Shown: piece after piece, positions 63,141-64,000 of the stretch
Layout of the letters: every line of letters begins with the position of its first letter
Position numbering within the stretch: position 1 is the stretch's first letter
Source: Monodelphis domestica
Lineage: Eukaryota; Chordata; Mammalia; Didelphimorphia; Didelphidae
Assembly (NCBI RefSeq): GCF_027887165.1
Contig: NC_077234.1
Span: 193,508,947 to 193,572,946, forward strand
Direction of reading: 5' to 3'
DNA: 64,000 bases
Translations under genes and position numbers: made by a program
The notes under the pieces: model-generated
Seen by the model: only the letters and a program-made list of their open reading frames with translations
Databases searched by the model: none
Told to the model about the DNA's origin: nothing

Positions 63141-63540
63141 TCTTTCCTTCCCATTTCCCCCAGCTTCACTGTAATCTGTTGCTCATCAGTATTCTGAAAT
63201 TACAAATTGCTGGGAAATGGTAAAGTGCCGAAATAATATCCAGCCTCATTTGGATTGGACTTATACCCCAGAGTTAGATTTGGGGAGTAGTTTTATTTTG
63301 GTGTCTGCTGGGAATTAACAACACAGGCTTAAAAATGACCATAGGACAACAATACTTTATTTAGGACACATACAAGATGATTTCTTTGGGACATACACAT
63401 TACTTTTAAAAATATTCAACCATAAACCACACAACACTGTTGGATATAACCTGGGGAAATTAAACCTTCTTTCCAATCTGAGGAAATTAAACTTTTCCCA
63501 AATATCTGTATTTCATCTGAGGTTATCACCAGGAACATTC

Positions 63541-63575
63541 TCTCTCTCCCTTCTCTCTCCCTCTCTCCTCTTTCT

Positions 63576-63646
<71 letters not shown>
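63541..63646. repeat. (CT)n microsatellite
   Basis: About 105 bases of nearly pure ct units at the tail end of the following SINE. Confidence 0.96.
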
Positions 63647-63649
<3 letters not shown>

Positions 63650-63822
63650 CTCTTACCTTCTGTCTTAATATCAGTTCTAAGACAGAAGAGCAGCAAGAGC
63701 TAGGCAAATGGGGTTAAGTGACTTTCCCCAGGTCATACAGCTATGAAGTGTCTGAGTTCAAATTTGAACCCAGGTCCTCCCCAAGCCTGGCACTCTATGC
63801 ACTGTGCTACTGAGGTGCCCTC
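63647..63822 (-). mobile_element. Marsupial SINE, antisense
   Basis: actcttaccttctgtcttaa, ggttaagtgactttccccag, tcaaatttgaacccaggtcc, cactgtgctactgaggtgcc. gaacattc / gagcattc flank the SINE plus its (CT)n tail. Confidence 0.88.
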
Positions 63823-64000
63823 AAGAGCATTCATTTAAGGATACAATTGTCTAGTTCTTGGGGACAGATATGAAATATGCAGCTACTCTGTCTTCTGACA
63901 CTTCCCAAAAAATTAGGCTGAATCCTTAAGCCCCCATCAAAAAGCATCTACAAGGAAAAACACTGCCCAATGCTATGTTGGCATTCAGGACAAGATAGAG

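Overview
The window is nuclear DNA from a mammal, almost certainly a marsupial. It is AT-rich and built of one split gene with short exons and long introns. It is packed with a tRNA-derived SINE (A box tggctcagtgg, B box ggttcaaat), MIR/CORE-type SINEs, SINEs with a BovB/RTE-like tail, an L1 family and many decayed L2-type LINE pieces. I cannot name the species from the sequence alone. All family names come from sequence recognition; no search was run.

The left 40.5 kb holds the last ten coding exons of TGFBRAP1 on the + strand. It is the vertebrate VPS3-like subunit of the CORVET endosomal tether and also a TGF-beta receptor/SMAD4-associated protein. The exons join in frame to 630 residues from the first visible ATG to the stop at 40467-40469. 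The human protein has about 860 residues, so roughly 230 N-terminal residues lie off the left edge. The stop is followed by a 3' UTR with an AATAAA at 41718-41723 and by about 3 kb that looks free of repeats.

The introns hold the mobile-element history. The 16.6 kb intron contains a near full-length L1 (7773-15295, minus strand) with a 12-bp target duplication, inserted into an older SINE and itself hit by a solo LTR (10600-11517) and a tRNA-type SINE. The same intron has a 7SL-RNA-derived retrocopy (17176-17417). The 10.2 kb intron before the penultimate coding exon has an L2 copy split by an L1, a solo LTR, and a near-perfect inverted repeat with 70-bp arms (33016-33195).

From about 43.5 kb to the right edge I see no protein-coding gene. 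The region is a mosaic of SINEs, L1 3' ends, L2 pieces, small hAT-like elements and LTRs. It also holds four copies of a ~280-560 bp repeat family I do not recognise, a CpG-richer non-repeat block near 44.25-45.1 kb, another non-repeat block at 49.6-50.35 kb, and a CTCF-like site at 56.5 kb. In human the 3' side of TGFBRAP1 faces GPR45, MRPS9 and POU3F3; none of these is visible here.

I found no new multi-gene system. The most interesting items are the long hairpin, the 7SL retrocopy, the local intron duplication, the datable nested insertions, the four-copy unnamed repeat, and the candidate regulatory blocks downstream of TGFBRAP1.
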